Source: Oceanobacillus neutriphilus
Lineage (GTDB): Bacteria; Bacillota; Bacilli; Bacillales; Amphibacillaceae
Assembly: GCF_014645515.1 (NCBI RefSeq)
Contig: NZ_BMLW01000010.1
Span: 179,623-243,622 of the forward strand
Length of the DNA: 64,000 nt
Direction: 5' to 3'
Below, piece by piece: positions 55,857-64,000 of this stretch (its first letter is position 1; every line of letters begins with the position of its first letter). The notes under the pieces are model-generated. The model saw only the letters and a list, made by a program, of their open reading frames with translations. It did not search any database and was not told where the DNA came from. The translations under genes were made by a program, and so were the position numbers.

Positions 55857-56978
55857 ATGAGTGTGAATGAACAAAGAATAGTTAATGAATTTTTAGAACT
55901 TATTCAAGTGGACTCTGAAACAGGGTTCGAAAGAGAGATAGCATCGATTTTAACAAAAAAATTTGAAGCTTTAGGTGTCCAGGTGGAAGAAGATAATTCA
56001 AAAGAGCAGACTGGCCATGGAGCAGGTAATTTAATTTGTACATTACTGGCAACCAAAGAGACTGCTGACGCAATTTATTTTACTTCTCATATGGACACTG
56101 TTGTTCCAGGCAAGAGAATCCGCCCAATTATTAAAGATGGCATTATATCTTCTGAGGGGGATACAATCCTCGGAGCAGATGATAAAGCAGGCTTAGCAGC
56201 CATGTTTGAGCTGATTAGAGTGCTTCAGGAAAACAATATCCCCCATGGACAGATTCAATTTATTATTACAGTAGGTGAGGAATCCGGTTTAGTCGGCGCA
56301 AAAGCATTAGATTCTTCTAAGCTGGATGCACGTTACGGGTATGCGCTGGATAGTAATGGCGATGTTGGCGATATTGTCGTTGCTGCACCAACCCAGGCAA
56401 AAATTCACGCAACCATTACGGGAAAAACTGCCCATGCCGGATTGGAGCCCGAAAAAGGAGTTTCTGCTATTACGATTGCTTCCAAAGCAATTTCTAAAAT
56501 GCCGTTAGGCCGGATTGATAAGGATACAACAGCAAACATTGGCCGGTTTGAAGGCGGCAAGCAGACAAATATTGTAGTTGATCATGTAGAAATCTTAGCA
56601 GAAGCACGTTCGTTAGTGTCTGAGAAGATGGAAGAGCAGGTCGGTAAAATGAAAACAGCTTTCGAAGAGGCAGCAGAAGAGCTTGGCGGATCAGCAGATG
56701 TGAACGTTGTTGTCGCATATCCCGGCTACCATTTTGAAGAGGGCTCTCAAGTCGTAGAGGTAGCCCGTGAAGCTGCACGTGCGATCGGCAGAGAAAGTAA
56801 ATTAGAGCAGAGCGGAGGCGGCAGTGATGCTAACGTTATCGCAGGATATGGCATCCCTACTGTAAACTTAGCTGTCGGCTACGAGGGAATTCATACTACG
56901 AATGAACGAATCAAAACGGAAGATCTTGTAAAGGTAACAGAATTTATTGTGGAGATTGTTAGAGTCGCAGCAAAATAA
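55857..56978 (+). CDS. M20-family peptidase, PepT-like (YqjE type)
   Basis: This zinc-dependent tripeptidase-like enzyme has 373 residues. Metal-binding and catalytic segments: FTSHMDTVVPG (His and Asp), ILGADDKAGLAAM (bridging Asp), VGEESGLVGAKAL (catalytic Glu and metal-binding Glu), YALDSNGDVG, and a dimerisation domain with ITGKTAHAGLEPEKG. The last metal ligand is probably the His in GYEGIHTTNER. Position matches B. subtilis yqjE. The ribosome-binding site is AGGAGGT. Confidence 0.9.
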   Translation: MSVNEQRIVNEFLELIQVDSETGFEREIASILTKKFEALGVQVEEDNSKEQTGHGAGNLICTLLATKETADAIYFTSHMDTVVPGKRIRPIIKDGIISSEGDTILGADDKAGLAAMFELIRVLQENNIPHGQIQFIITVGEESGLVGAKALDSSKLDARYGYALDSNGDVGDIVVAAPTQAKIHATITGKTAHAGLEPEKGVSAITIASKAISKMPLGRIDKDTTANIGRFEGGKQTNIVVDHVEILAEARSLVSEKMEEQVGKMKTAFEEAAEELGGSADVNVVVAYPGYHFEEGSQVVEVAREAARAIGRESKLEQSGGGSDANVIAGYGIPTVNLAVGYEGIHTTNERIKTEDLVKVTEFIVEIVRVAAK

Positions 56979-57024
56979 GATAAAAGCATCAATTCCTGGA
57001 GCGGTTTTCTGCGGAAACAGGGAG

Positions 57025-57061
57025 GAGAACGCATTCCATGATGGAGTGTGTTCTCTTTTTA
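57025..57061 (+). terminator. Terminator between the peptidase and polY1
   Basis: GAGAACGCATTCCAT pairs with ATGGAGTGTGTTCTC (two G-T or mismatched pairs), followed by TTTTT. Confidence 0.85.
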
Positions 57062-57079
57062 TAGAATAGAGGTGATAAC

Positions 57080-58333
57080 ATGGCTTATTCTGCAAATTCA
57101 AAGGGACGTGTAATCTTTCATATTGATATGAACTGTTTCTACGCATCTGTGGAAATGGCGCATAACCCGAAATTAAAGGGAAAGCCGATTGCCATAGCAG
57201 GTAATCCGGAAGAACGCAAAGGTATTATTGTAACAAGCAGCTATGAGGCAAGAGCGAAAGGTGTTAAAACAACTATGCCGGTTTGGCAGGCAAAAAAACT
57301 ATGCCCTGATTTATTATTGATGCGACCTAATTTTGACAGATACCGGGAAGCATCCCGCGCTATTTTTAAGATGCTTTCTGAAATTACACCCTTAGTCCAG
57401 CCGGTTTCAATTGATGAAGGGTATCTGGATATTACAGATACAAAAGAACTGGGTACTCCCGTAGAAATTGCTGAATATCTTCAACAGAGGATTTTAAGAG
57501 AGCTGGATATTCCATGCAGTCTCGGCATTGCACCGAATAAATTTTTGGCGAAAATGGCATCAGATATGAAGAAGCCTTTAGGAATAACGATTCTGCGCAA
57601 GCGTGAATTAGCATCGAAACTATGGCCGCTGCCAATTGAAGAGATGCACGGAATCGGAGCAAAAACGGCTGAAAAATTAAAGAAAGTATCGATTCATACA
57701 ATTGGTGATCTGGCTGCACATGATGTTTATTCTTTAAAGCAATTATTAGGCGTAAATGGAGAAAGATTAAAGAATCTTGCCAATGGGGTAGATTACCGGC
57801 CAGTTGATCCGGAAGCAGTGCATGATTTTAAAAGTATCGGCAGCTCACAAACCTTGGCGCATGATTCAACAGATTGGGATGAGCTGCATCAGCTGCTGGA
57901 CCACCTCGTTGAAAATGTGGCTAAAAGGGTAAAAAGAAAGAGTGCGACAGGGAAAAGCGTCCAGCTGATGATTCGTTTTCATAACCATCAAACCATTACA
58001 CGCAGCAAGACATTACAAAAATATATTGATGAGAAAAAGGATATCCTTTTTGTAGCGAAAGAATTATTAAAAAAACATTGGAACGAAGAGCCTGTCCGGC
58101 TGTTAGGTGTTTCCCTGCAAAATTTAGAGGAGAAACGGCAAGTAGGGGAGCAGTTGGACTTGTTTACCTACCGCGATAATGTTAAGAAAGAAAAACTGTA
58201 TGAAACAATGGAAGAACTGGCAGATAAATATGGCAAGAATGTATTTCTATCTCTGAATAGTGAAAAGGATAAAGAACAGCAGCCGCGAACAAGCTTTCAA
58301 AAGGATTTTTTAGATGATTATAAAAAGCCTTGA
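57080..58333 (+). CDS. polY1: DNA polymerase IV, Y-family (PolY1/DinB)
   Basis: This translesion polymerase has 417 residues. Catalytic motifs: FHIDMNCFYASVE (first Asp, near 15) and SIDEGYLD (Asp-Glu, near 113). IAPNKFLAKMASDMKKP, the thumb HhH (EEMHGIGAKTAEKLKKVSIH) and a little-finger domain follow. The C-terminus has a QLDLF beta-clamp-binding motif (GEQLDLFTY). The ribosome-binding site is AGAGGTG. It matches B. subtilis yqjH. Its stop codon lies within the stem of the convergent terminator. Confidence 0.95.
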   Translation: MAYSANSKGRVIFHIDMNCFYASVEMAHNPKLKGKPIAIAGNPEERKGIIVTSSYEARAKGVKTTMPVWQAKKLCPDLLLMRPNFDRYREASRAIFKMLSEITPLVQPVSIDEGYLDITDTKELGTPVEIAEYLQQRILRELDIPCSLGIAPNKFLAKMASDMKKPLGITILRKRELASKLWPLPIEEMHGIGAKTAEKLKKVSIHTIGDLAAHDVYSLKQLLGVNGERLKNLANGVDYRPVDPEAVHDFKSIGSSQTLAHDSTDWDELHQLLDHLVENVAKRVKRKSATGKSVQLMIRFHNHQTITRSKTLQKYIDEKKDILFVAKELLKKHWNEEPVRLLGVSLQNLEEKRQVGEQLDLFTYRDNVKKEKLYETMEELADKYGKNVFLSLNSEKDKEQQPRTSFQKDFLDDYKKP

Positions 58334-58372
58334 TTTTACAGCTACATTAATAGATGTAAAATCAAGGCTTTT
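58323..58372. terminator. Bidirectional terminator between polY1 and the aldehyde dehydrogenase gene
   Basis: A perfect 18-bp stem (58323-58340 with 58355-58372) has a 14-base loop. The 5' arm includes the polY1 stop codon, and the element ends 6 bases from the stop of the convergent gene. Confidence 0.92.
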
Positions 58373-58377
58373 ATTTA

Positions 58378-59757
58378 TTATGACAGGAATTTCTTTAAAA
58401 TATTCGACGAAACTGTGCCGCCTGTGTAACGGAACGGAAAATCGAATTTCGTGGTCTGTTTTAACACACTTTTCTGATGTGAAAAAGTATCAAAGCTGGC
58501 TTTTCCATGATAACTTCCCATACCGCTTTGTCCAACACCGCCAAATGGAAGATATGGATTTGCCAAATGGAAGAATGTATCATTGATAGCGCCGCCGCCA
58601 AATGAAACGTATTCCATTACTTGGGACTGCATTCTTGGGTTTTCACCAAAATAATATAGAGCCAATGGTTTTTCCTTCGATTTAATCAGTGAAAGAGCAT
58701 CCTCAATATTTTCAAATTGCAGCACTGGCAGAATTGGTCCAAATATCTCCTCCTGCATAATTGGATCTTCCCAATCAATCTTATCAAGAATGGTAGGTTC
58801 AATGATAAGCTTCTCCTGATTATATTCTCCGCCGTGTACAATATGATCCTCATTCAGGAACGCAACTAAACGTTTAAAATGATCTTCATTTATAATCTTA
58901 GAAAAATTTTCACCCTGGCTTAAATTCTTACCAAATATAGATTTAATCTGTTTTTTCATTGCTTTCAGCAGTTTGAACTTAACGGACTCCTGTACTAATA
59001 AATAGTCTGGAGCAACACAGGTTTGTCCGGCATTTGTGTATTTTCCCCAAACAATCCGTTTAGCAGCAATTTGGATATTGGCATCTTCATCGACAATGGC
59101 AGGGCTTTTTCCGCCGAGCTCTAATGTGACTGGTGTCAAATGTTCGCTTGCAGCACGCATAACGATTTTTCCAACAGCACTTCCTCCAGTGAAGAAAATA
59201 TGATCAAACCGCTGTTTTAACAGCTCAGTTGTTTCTTCAACAGCACCCTGAATAACGGAGAAATAGGATGGATCAAAATTCTCTTCTATCATTCTGGCAA
59301 GAAGATCAGAGGTATGTGGAGCATGCTCAGAAGGCTTCAATACTACTGAGTTGCCGGCTGCGAGTGCTCCAATAATCGGCACCAGGGATAATTGCAAAGG
59401 ATAGTTCCATGGCGATATAACCAGTACAACACCGAGCGGTTCCTTCATAATAAAGCTTTTAGAGCCTTTATGGGTTAATGGAGAGGCAACTTTTTCAGGC
59501 TGCATCCAGTAACGGAGATTTTTGATAGTAAAATCTAACTCTGTATGAATAATTCCAATCTCGGTAGTGATAATTTCATGATCGGGTTTATTTAAATCTT
59601 TTTTTAGTACATCATATATTTCAGTTTCATAGTCTTTAAGTATTTTTTTTATTTTTTCTAATTGATGTTTACGAAATGTATAATCAACCGTATTTCCTTG
59701 CTCAACATATTTCCGGTGATCGTCAACGATTTGTTGATAGTTTTCTTGTAAGGTCAT
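58378..59757 (-). CDS. Aldehyde dehydrogenase (ALDH3-like, YwdH type)
   Basis: This NAD(P)-dependent oxidase of aldehydes has 459 residues, the short ALDH3-like class. The catalytic cysteine is in KYTNAGQTCVAPDYLLV and the general-base Glu in TLELGGKSPAIVD; GSAVGKIVM and ISPWNYPLQLSLVP are cofactor contacts. The C-terminus has NPYLPFGGVGQSGMGSYHGK. ATG 59757 is preferred, about 10 bases after AAGGGAGAG; a TTG 59760 precedes it. Substrate unknown. It lies convergent to polY1, a place not occupied by an ALDH gene in B. subtilis. Confidence 0.93.
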   Translation of the reverse strand: MTLQENYQQIVDDHRKYVEQGNTVDYTFRKHQLEKIKKILKDYETEIYDVLKKDLNKPDHEIITTEIGIIHTELDFTIKNLRYWMQPEKVASPLTHKGSKSFIMKEPLGVVLVISPWNYPLQLSLVPIIGALAAGNSVVLKPSEHAPHTSDLLARMIEENFDPSYFSVIQGAVEETTELLKQRFDHIFFTGGSAVGKIVMRAASEHLTPVTLELGGKSPAIVDEDANIQIAAKRIVWGKYTNAGQTCVAPDYLLVQESVKFKLLKAMKKQIKSIFGKNLSQGENFSKIINEDHFKRLVAFLNEDHIVHGGEYNQEKLIIEPTILDKIDWEDPIMQEEIFGPILPVLQFENIEDALSLIKSKEKPLALYYFGENPRMQSQVMEYVSFGGGAINDTFFHLANPYLPFGGVGQSGMGSYHGKASFDTFSHQKSVLKQTTKFDFPFRYTGGTVSSNILKKFLS

Positions 59758-59791
59758 CAAATCTGTCTCTCCCTTTCTTCCTTTAAGAGGA

Positions 59792-59933
59792 TGTTCAAAA
59801 AGTCTAATAAAAATGACACTTCGTGAAAGGACTTTTTATGAAGCATGCTTACGTACTTAAGTGCATACGATGTGCTGCTCAGGAGCTTACGCTGCCTCGA
59901 ACTTCCCGGTCCTTTTATCAGTCTTTTTCAACA
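59792..59933 (-). repeat. TGTTCAAAAAGTC repeat, second copy
   Basis: TGTTCAAAAAGTCTAATAAA with the following AATGACA (from 59792) matches the reverse complement of the right arm of 52679-52750. GTCTTTTTCAACA (59921-59933) closes the inverted repeat with mismatches. The interior (AAGCATGCTTACG, CAGGAGCTTACGCTGC) is unrelated to the first copy. It lies between the aldehyde dehydrogenase gene and rnz, both on the minus strand. Confidence 0.65.
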
Positions 59934-59944
59934 CACACTTCAAA

Positions 59945-60862
59945 CTATAATTGAAACACACTAAAGTCGCTCGCAACAGAAGTATTTGAAAACATCTCTC
60001 TTGCTTCTTCAAGAAACGCATCCATTTCAGAAAATTGATATCTTGAAGATATATGTGTCAAAATTAATTGTTTACAGCTGGCGTCAGCTGCTAATTTTGC
60101 AGCTTGTATATTTGTTGAATGAAAATAGTTGCTTGCGAGTGTTTCTTTATCTGCAGCAAAGGTTGCTTCATGAATTAACAGATCACTGTTTTTAACAAAT
60201 TCTTCATGGGCCGTCTGATAGGTTGTATCACCAAGAATAGAAATAATCCTGCCTTTTTTAGGACGGCCGATAAAATCTTTTTGATGAATAACACTGTCAT
60301 CTTCAAGAGTGACAGTAGGGTTTTCTTTTATCTCCCCGTAAATCGGACCGGGACGAACACCTTTTTCTTTTAATTTTTCAACAAGCAGCTCGCCCGGTTT
60401 ATCCTTTTCAACAATACGAAAACCAAAGCTTGGTATGCCATGTGCAAGTTTTTTTGCATATACTTTGATTGCTTCAGTTTCAAATAATAATCCTTCATTT
60501 ATTTCAATGATTGTAAGAGGATAAGTTAAATGGGTATGACTCAATTTTAAAGTATATTCAATAAAGTCCTTTATTCCCTCAGGGCCATAGACAGTCATCG
60601 GTCTATCTGTACCAGCCTGAAAAGAGCGGCTGCTTAAAAATCCCGGCAATCCATAAATATGGTCTCCATGCATATGGGTAAGAAAAATTTTATTAATTTT
60701 TCCTGGTTTAATTTTTGTATGAAGCAGCTGATGCTGTGTTGCTTCTCCACAATCAAACAGCCAAACTTCATTTAGTTCCTGCAGCATACTCAGCACAATT
60801 GCTGTTACATTCCTTTCCTTAGAAGGAAGTCCGGCTCCAGTGCCTAAGAAAGTAATTTCCAT
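59945..60862 (-). CDS. rnz: Ribonuclease Z
   Basis: This endonuclease of tRNA 3'-end maturation cuts after the discriminator base of CCA-less precursors. The 305-residue metallo-beta-lactamase-fold protein has the zinc motif HMHGDH at 63-68 ([11 protein letters not shown]), a flexible-arm region for tRNA binding (about 150-185, with [10 protein letters not shown]), LGDTTYQ, HEATFA and the final LTHISSRYQ. It matches B. subtilis YqjK in length and position. The ribosome-binding site is GAGATGG. Confidence 0.95.
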   Translation of the reverse strand: MEITFLGTGAGLPSKERNVTAIVLSMLQELNEVWLFDCGEATQHQLLHTKIKPGKINKIFLTHMHGDHIYGLPGFLSSRSFQAGTDRPMTVYGPEGIKDFIEYTLKLSHTHLTYPLTIIEINEGLLFETEAIKVYAKKLAHGIPSFGFRIVEKDKPGELLVEKLKEKGVRPGPIYGEIKENPTVTLEDDSVIHQKDFIGRPKKGRIISILGDTTYQTAHEEFVKNSDLLIHEATFAADKETLASNYFHSTNIQAAKLAADASCKQLILTHISSRYQFSEMDAFLEEAREMFSNTSVASDFSVFQL

Positions 60863-60962
60863 GTTTCCATCTCACTTTATATATAATAGTATAATTAAAG
60901 ATTTTACCCAAATACGCATCAATCATCAATGTAAAAGGCTAAAAATTGATGATTGTCCCTTT

Positions 60963-61706
60963 TTAAATCAAAAAACTGCGATATAATTTTTTCCGTGCAG
61001 CAAATGCTTTGTCAGGAACATCAGTAAATACGCTGTCTACTTTGTATGCAAAGCACCGGTTTAAAAGATGGGATGAATTGACTGTATAAACCCGTACTGG
61101 TATCTCGCTTTTTAAAGCCTCATTTACAAGACGCTGCCGCATGAGAGTGTGCTTTATATGAATAGCTGTTGCTCCAATTGATAGAGCATATGCTAATAAA
61201 TCCCTTCTGATTCGCTTTGTCAACCAGCCAATATTTGAAATCTCTTTAAAGTTTGCCAGGCGCGTTATGCTTGCGTCAGAGAATGTAGAGAAGTAGGTTC
61301 TATCTGACATCTGATATTGTTCGATTAGCTGATATGTAATTTCCTCCAGGTTCTTATATTCAATTTTATTATTTTTCAATTCTAAATGAAGCATTAACGG
61401 TGTATTTTTTATCCAGGCAAGAAATTCCTCTAAAGATAAAATTCTTGTTCCTGTAAATTTAGGATGAAAGGATTTCCCCATATCCAGTTGTTTTAATTGC
61501 TCCAGTGTATATTGATTAACCCAGCCTTTTTCTCCAAAAATCCGTTTCAAGCTTTCGTCATGGAAAAGGACAGGGATATTGTCCTTGGTTAATTGTACAT
61601 CTGTTTCAATTCCATCTGCTTTCATTTCGTATGCAAGCTTAAATGCAGGGAAACTGTTTTCAGGGGCATATCGGCTTGCTCCCCGGTGTGCGATAATGGA
61701 TGTCAT
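60963..61706 (-). CDS. Glycerophosphodiester phosphodiesterase (cytoplasmic, YqiK-like)
   Basis: This GDPD-family TIM barrel hydrolyses glycerophosphodiesters to glycerol-3-phosphate and an alcohol. The 247-residue protein has the catalytic start IIAHRGASRYAPENS (His-Arg near 6-7), the metal and catalytic segment GIETDVQLTKDNIPVLFHDE, and LHLELKN. There is no signal peptide, so it is intracellular. GGGGGTGA is the ribosome-binding site. The last residues (VPDKAFAARKKLYRSFLI) are basic. A perfect 11-bp inverted repeat (CAATCATCAAT, 60920-60955) lies between it and rnz. Confidence 0.92.
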   Translation of the reverse strand: MTSIIAHRGASRYAPENSFPAFKLAYEMKADGIETDVQLTKDNIPVLFHDESLKRIFGEKGWVNQYTLEQLKQLDMGKSFHPKFTGTRILSLEEFLAWIKNTPLMLHLELKNNKIEYKNLEEITYQLIEQYQMSDRTYFSTFSDASITRLANFKEISNIGWLTKRIRRDLLAYALSIGATAIHIKHTLMRQRLVNEALKSEIPVRVYTVNSSHLLNRCFAYKVDSVFTDVPDKAFAARKKLYRSFLI

Positions 61707-61777
61707 GGTCTCACCCCCAACTTCATTGTGTTAGATTTTTGTTTATAAGTCAATGTTTAAACAGGTGTACGGGGTAA

Positions 61778-61805
61778 TTGATTCGTTGTACAATAGGTAT
61801 AGTAT
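61778..61805 (+). promoter_or_regulatory. Candidate promoter of the SDR gene
   Basis: TTGATT (61778-61783) and TAGTAT (61800-61805) with a 16-bp spacer lie 40 bp before the start codon. Confidence 0.4.
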
Positions 61806-61844
61806 GTCCACTTAAATAATTATATGTAGTAAGGGTCGATAATT

Positions 61845-62651
61845 ATGAAAATAGGAAGAAATCATGCCGTAAATGAGAAAAAAATTATTATTACCGGCGC
61901 ATCTAAAGGGATAGGAAGAGAGATTGCCAAGGAAATCGCTGCTCATGGCGGTATACCTATCCTGATAGCAAGGTCAAATGAATTACTGGAAGAATTAGCT
62001 GGTGAAATAGAGGGAAATAATGGTTTTTGTAAGGTTTATCCGATTGAAAAATTTTCACGGGAAGCGATTGATAAGCAGATTAATGAAATAATGGAAACAG
62101 AGAAACGCATTCATGGATTAATTAATAATGCAGGATTTGGAGTATTTGAGAAGGTAGAAGAAATAGATATGAAAGAGCTAGAGGAAATGTTTCAGGTGAA
62201 CGTTTTAGCAGGCATCCAATATGCGAAAGCATTTCTGCCGCATTTTCTGCAGTTTAAAGGGAGATCACATATTATAAATATTGTCTCACAGGCAGCAAAA
62301 TTGCCAACACCCAAAGCTGCAGGCTATGTCGCTTCCAAACATGCCATGCTGGGCTTTACGAATGTACTCAGACAAGAAACCAGAGAAAGCAGTCTGACGG
62401 TTACTTCTGTAAATCTCGGTCCTGTGAAGACAAACTTTTTTGAGTTGGCGGATAAGGATGGCACTTATCAGCAGAATGTTGAAAAATATATGCTGCAGCC
62501 CGAAAAAGTTGCATCTAAAGTAGTTCATTCTTTATTTACTAATAGAAGAGAAATTAATATGCCATGGTGGATGGAAGCTGGAAGTATATTGTACCGCTTA
62601 TTCCCGGGATTAATGGAAAAAGCCTTAAAATCTCAATTTGATAAAAAATAA
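61845..62651 (+). CDS. Short-chain dehydrogenase/reductase (YqjQ-like)
   Basis: This classical SDR has 268 residues. The NAD(P) motif TGASKGIGREIA is near 18-29, NNAG near 94-97, and the catalytic Ser (NIVSQAAKLP) and YVASK (Tyr and Lys, near 160-164) are intact. The specific substrate is unknown. It corresponds in place and length to B. subtilis YqjQ. The ribosome-binding site is AAGGGT. A strong terminator follows. Confidence 0.88.
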   Translation: MKIGRNHAVNEKKIIITGASKGIGREIAKEIAAHGGIPILIARSNELLEELAGEIEGNNGFCKVYPIEKFSREAIDKQINEIMETEKRIHGLINNAGFGVFEKVEEIDMKELEEMFQVNVLAGIQYAKAFLPHFLQFKGRSHIINIVSQAAKLPTPKAAGYVASKHAMLGFTNVLRQETRESSLTVTSVNLGPVKTNFFELADKDGTYQQNVEKYMLQPEKVASKVVHSLFTNRREINMPWWMEAGSILYRLFPGLMEKALKSQFDKK

Positions 62652-62663
62652 TCACGTGTTTAT

Positions 62664-62705
62664 GGCCAGCTTCAGAAGGGCAAGGATGCCTTTCTGAAGC
62701 TGGCC
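62664..62705. terminator. Terminator between the SDR and aldo/keto reductase genes
   Basis: GGCCAGCTTCAGAAGG (62664-62679) pairs with CCTTTCTGAAGCTGGCC (62689-62705), followed by GGTTATTTTT. The genes are convergent. Confidence 0.88.
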
Positions 62706-62755
62706 GGTTATTTTTAATGCCTCAAGGTCTCAGAATAACTGGAATATTATTAATT

Positions 62756-63676
62756 CTAGCGGTGCTGCTCATATTGAGTAGCTTTTGCCAGCTGTTGCAG
62801 GATAGGATATGCAGCGTCGGTGATTTCATTAATAGATTGATGGATAGCAATATTTTGTTCTAATTGCTCTAATGAGCTTGCTCCAAATACTGTTGATGTA
62901 ACAGCAGGATGATTGGCAACGTAGTACATTGCTAATTGTTGGAGCGAGCTGTCAGGTAATGCCTGTTCAAGTTCATAGTAAAGTGATTTTAATTCATTGT
63001 AAGAATAATCAAGATATCCATCTTTTCCTTTTTTATCGAGTACTTCATCCGCTTTATTGCTCAGCAGCCCCTTCGCAAGCGGACCACGGGCAACGATACT
63101 GATTTGATTTTCCTCTGCAATTGGCAAAATTGCTTCTTCCGGCCGCCTGTCCAAGAGACTGAATTGTGTCATTAAAACATCGATAGAAGATCGGATTGCG
63201 TATTCACGGACGACATTCGGACGAATAGAGGAAATTCCATATGTGCGGATTAAACCATCTTTCTTTAGTTCTTCAAAAGCTTCAATGGTTTCGTTGACAG
63301 GATCATCTAACGTACCGCCATGCAGCATATACACATCGATATAGTCTGTATTTAATCTTTGTAAGCTGTTACGGACTGCTTCGTGGATATATTTTTTCGA
63401 TGGATCCCAGAACCAGTCATCCTTTCCTTCCTGGAAATGATTTCCGACTTTTGTTGTAACAATTACATCAGATCTGCGGTGTTTAATTGCTTCACCAACA
63501 ATTTTTTCATTTTCACCAAAATTATAAAGGTCTGCCGTATCCAGATGATTAATCCCTTTATCTAAAGCATAATCAATCATTTTTTTACCTTGCTCAGCAT
63601 TCGTTCCCAGGGACATACAGCCAAGCGTTAAATCAGAGATTTCAATGTTGCTTGTACCAAGCTGCCGTTTCTTCAT
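62756..63676 (-). CDS. Aldo/keto reductase (YqkF-like)
   Basis: This NADPH-dependent oxidoreductase with a TIM barrel has 306 residues, equal to B. subtilis YqkF. The catalytic set is visible: Asp and Tyr in LDTADLYNFGENE, Lys in VIVTTKVGNH and His in VYMLHGGTL. STVFGASSLEQLEQNI near the C-terminus contacts the cofactor. The ribosome-binding site is GAGGAGGAAT. The substrate is unknown. Confidence 0.9.
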   Translation of the reverse strand: MKKRQLGTSNIEISDLTLGCMSLGTNAEQGKKMIDYALDKGINHLDTADLYNFGENEKIVGEAIKHRRSDVIVTTKVGNHFQEGKDDWFWDPSKKYIHEAVRNSLQRLNTDYIDVYMLHGGTLDDPVNETIEAFEELKKDGLIRTYGISSIRPNVVREYAIRSSIDVLMTQFSLLDRRPEEAILPIAEENQISIVARGPLAKGLLSNKADEVLDKKGKDGYLDYSYNELKSLYYELEQALPDSSLQQLAMYYVANHPAVTSTVFGASSLEQLEQNIAIHQSINEITDAAYPILQQLAKATQYEQHR

Positions 63677-63792
63677 GTTATTCCTCCTCTATGGATTACG
63701 TATGCCTATATTGTAGAGGCAGTTGGAAAAGAATACAATTAATATACATATTGAAAAAATGCCTATATTTGTTTGTATTAACACAATTCTTC

Positions 63793-63900
63793 AACTTTTG
63801 CAGCTAAAAAATAACTTGCTTATCATAGTGATAGGTGTTGATCATTCCATCTATCTCTTAACAAAGCATATAGAAAGAAGGTAACGTGTAAGGCCACCGC
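63793..63900 (+). repeat. Dispersed mosaic repeat, copy D (interrupted)
   Basis: The left 108 bp of the family (AACTTTTGCAG..., GTTGATCATT, ACAAAGCATA, GGTAACGTGTAAGGCCACCG) is present in the orientation of copy A. It stops exactly at CCACCGC, where an IS element begins. The expected next bases (TGCGGCGGACCG in copy A) are displaced. Confidence 0.8.
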
Positions 63901-64000
63901 TGAACTGCACCCTGTCAAGTAGACAGTAAAAAAACAAAAATCTATGCAACAGTCTGATACCGGTATTCTAACGGTGTCAGGCTATTTAAGTTCTCCTGGT
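63901..64000 (-). mobile_element. IS3-family insertion sequence, terminal part
   Basis: The element end TGAACTGCACCCTGTCAAGT (63901-63920) has the TG..CA-type terminus of IS3-family (IS150-like) elements, and the transposase C-terminus lies just inside. Only 100 bases are in the window. It has inserted into the arm of the mosaic repeat copy D. Confidence 0.8.
63942..64000 (-). CDS. IS3-family transposase OrfB, C-terminal end (partial)
   Basis: Nineteen codons including the stop (63942-63944) read QENLNSLTPLEYRYQTVA, matching the conserved LTPxEYR tail of IS150-group OrfB integrases. The DDE catalytic part is outside the window. Confidence 0.8.
   Translation of the reverse strand, partial: QENLNSLTPLEYRYQTVA

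Noticed and set aside
55582..55860. 92-residue plus-strand ORF before the PepT-like gene
   Set aside because: It is antisense to the Prli42-like gene, with no start signal; it only reflects the absence of stops.

Overview
The window is about 64 kb of chromosome from a low-GC, spore-forming member of the Bacillaceae. Gene content and order follow Bacillus subtilis closely in several blocks: dtd-hisS-aspS-6S RNA-rarA-cymR-iscS-mnmA-recD2-alaS-ruvX-mltG-udk-greA-mtnN, spoVK-hflX-ynbB-glnR-glnA, and bkdR-bkd operon-brxB-yqjA-polY1-rnz. Protein divergence, AT-richness and the repeat families suggest Oceanobacillus or a close halotolerant relative. This is inferred from synteny and remembered family features; no search was run.

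Layout. 1-25.8 kb is translation, tRNA modification and housekeeping: hisS/aspS behind a T-box, NADP-type glutamate dehydrogenase, 6S RNA, an RsfA-type sporulation regulator, rarA, the cymR-iscS-mnmA sulfur/thiouridine block, recD2, alaS behind a second T-box, yrzL-ruvX-yrzB, mltG, trmR, udk, greA, yrrS, mtnN. 26-38.8 kb is nitrogen assimilation: gltC divergent from gltAB, then spoVK, hflX, ynbB and glnRA with two GlnR boxes. 38.9-41.3 kb is a decayed strip: an amidase remnant, a broken membrane-protein gene and small membrane-protein genes. 41.4-53.3 kb holds an aspartokinase, yqzF-like gene, bkdR and the branched-chain amino acid/keto-acid operon bcd-buk-lpdV-bkdAA-bkdAB-bkdB, followed by brxB. 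53.3-63.7 kb holds yqjA, a 1.1 kb mosaic repeat, a Prli42-like miniprotein gene, a PepT-like peptidase, polY1, aldehyde dehydrogenase, rnz, a GDPD, an SDR and an aldo/keto reductase. The last 100 bases are the end of an IS3-family element inserted in another repeat copy.

How the genes work together. GdhA, GltAB and GlnA give three connected ammonium/glutamate steps, with GltC and GlnR as local regulators. Bcd and the BKD complex convert Leu/Ile/Val to branched acyl-CoA, the primer for branched fatty acids. CymR, IscS and MnmA link cysteine sulfur to tRNA thiolation. TrmR, RuvX, HisRS, AspRS and AlaRS serve translation.

The most notable observations are these. BkdR has lost the sigma-54-contacting GAFTGA loop and an arginine-finger candidate, and the bkd operon shows no -24/-12 promoter and no ptb gene. 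A modular repeat family has a core cassette that is inverted between two copies. A large repeat palindrome is inserted between the alaS T-box terminator and the alaS start. I found no CRISPR array, rRNA or tRNA gene, prophage or obvious defence system; most of the window is ordinary core chromosome.
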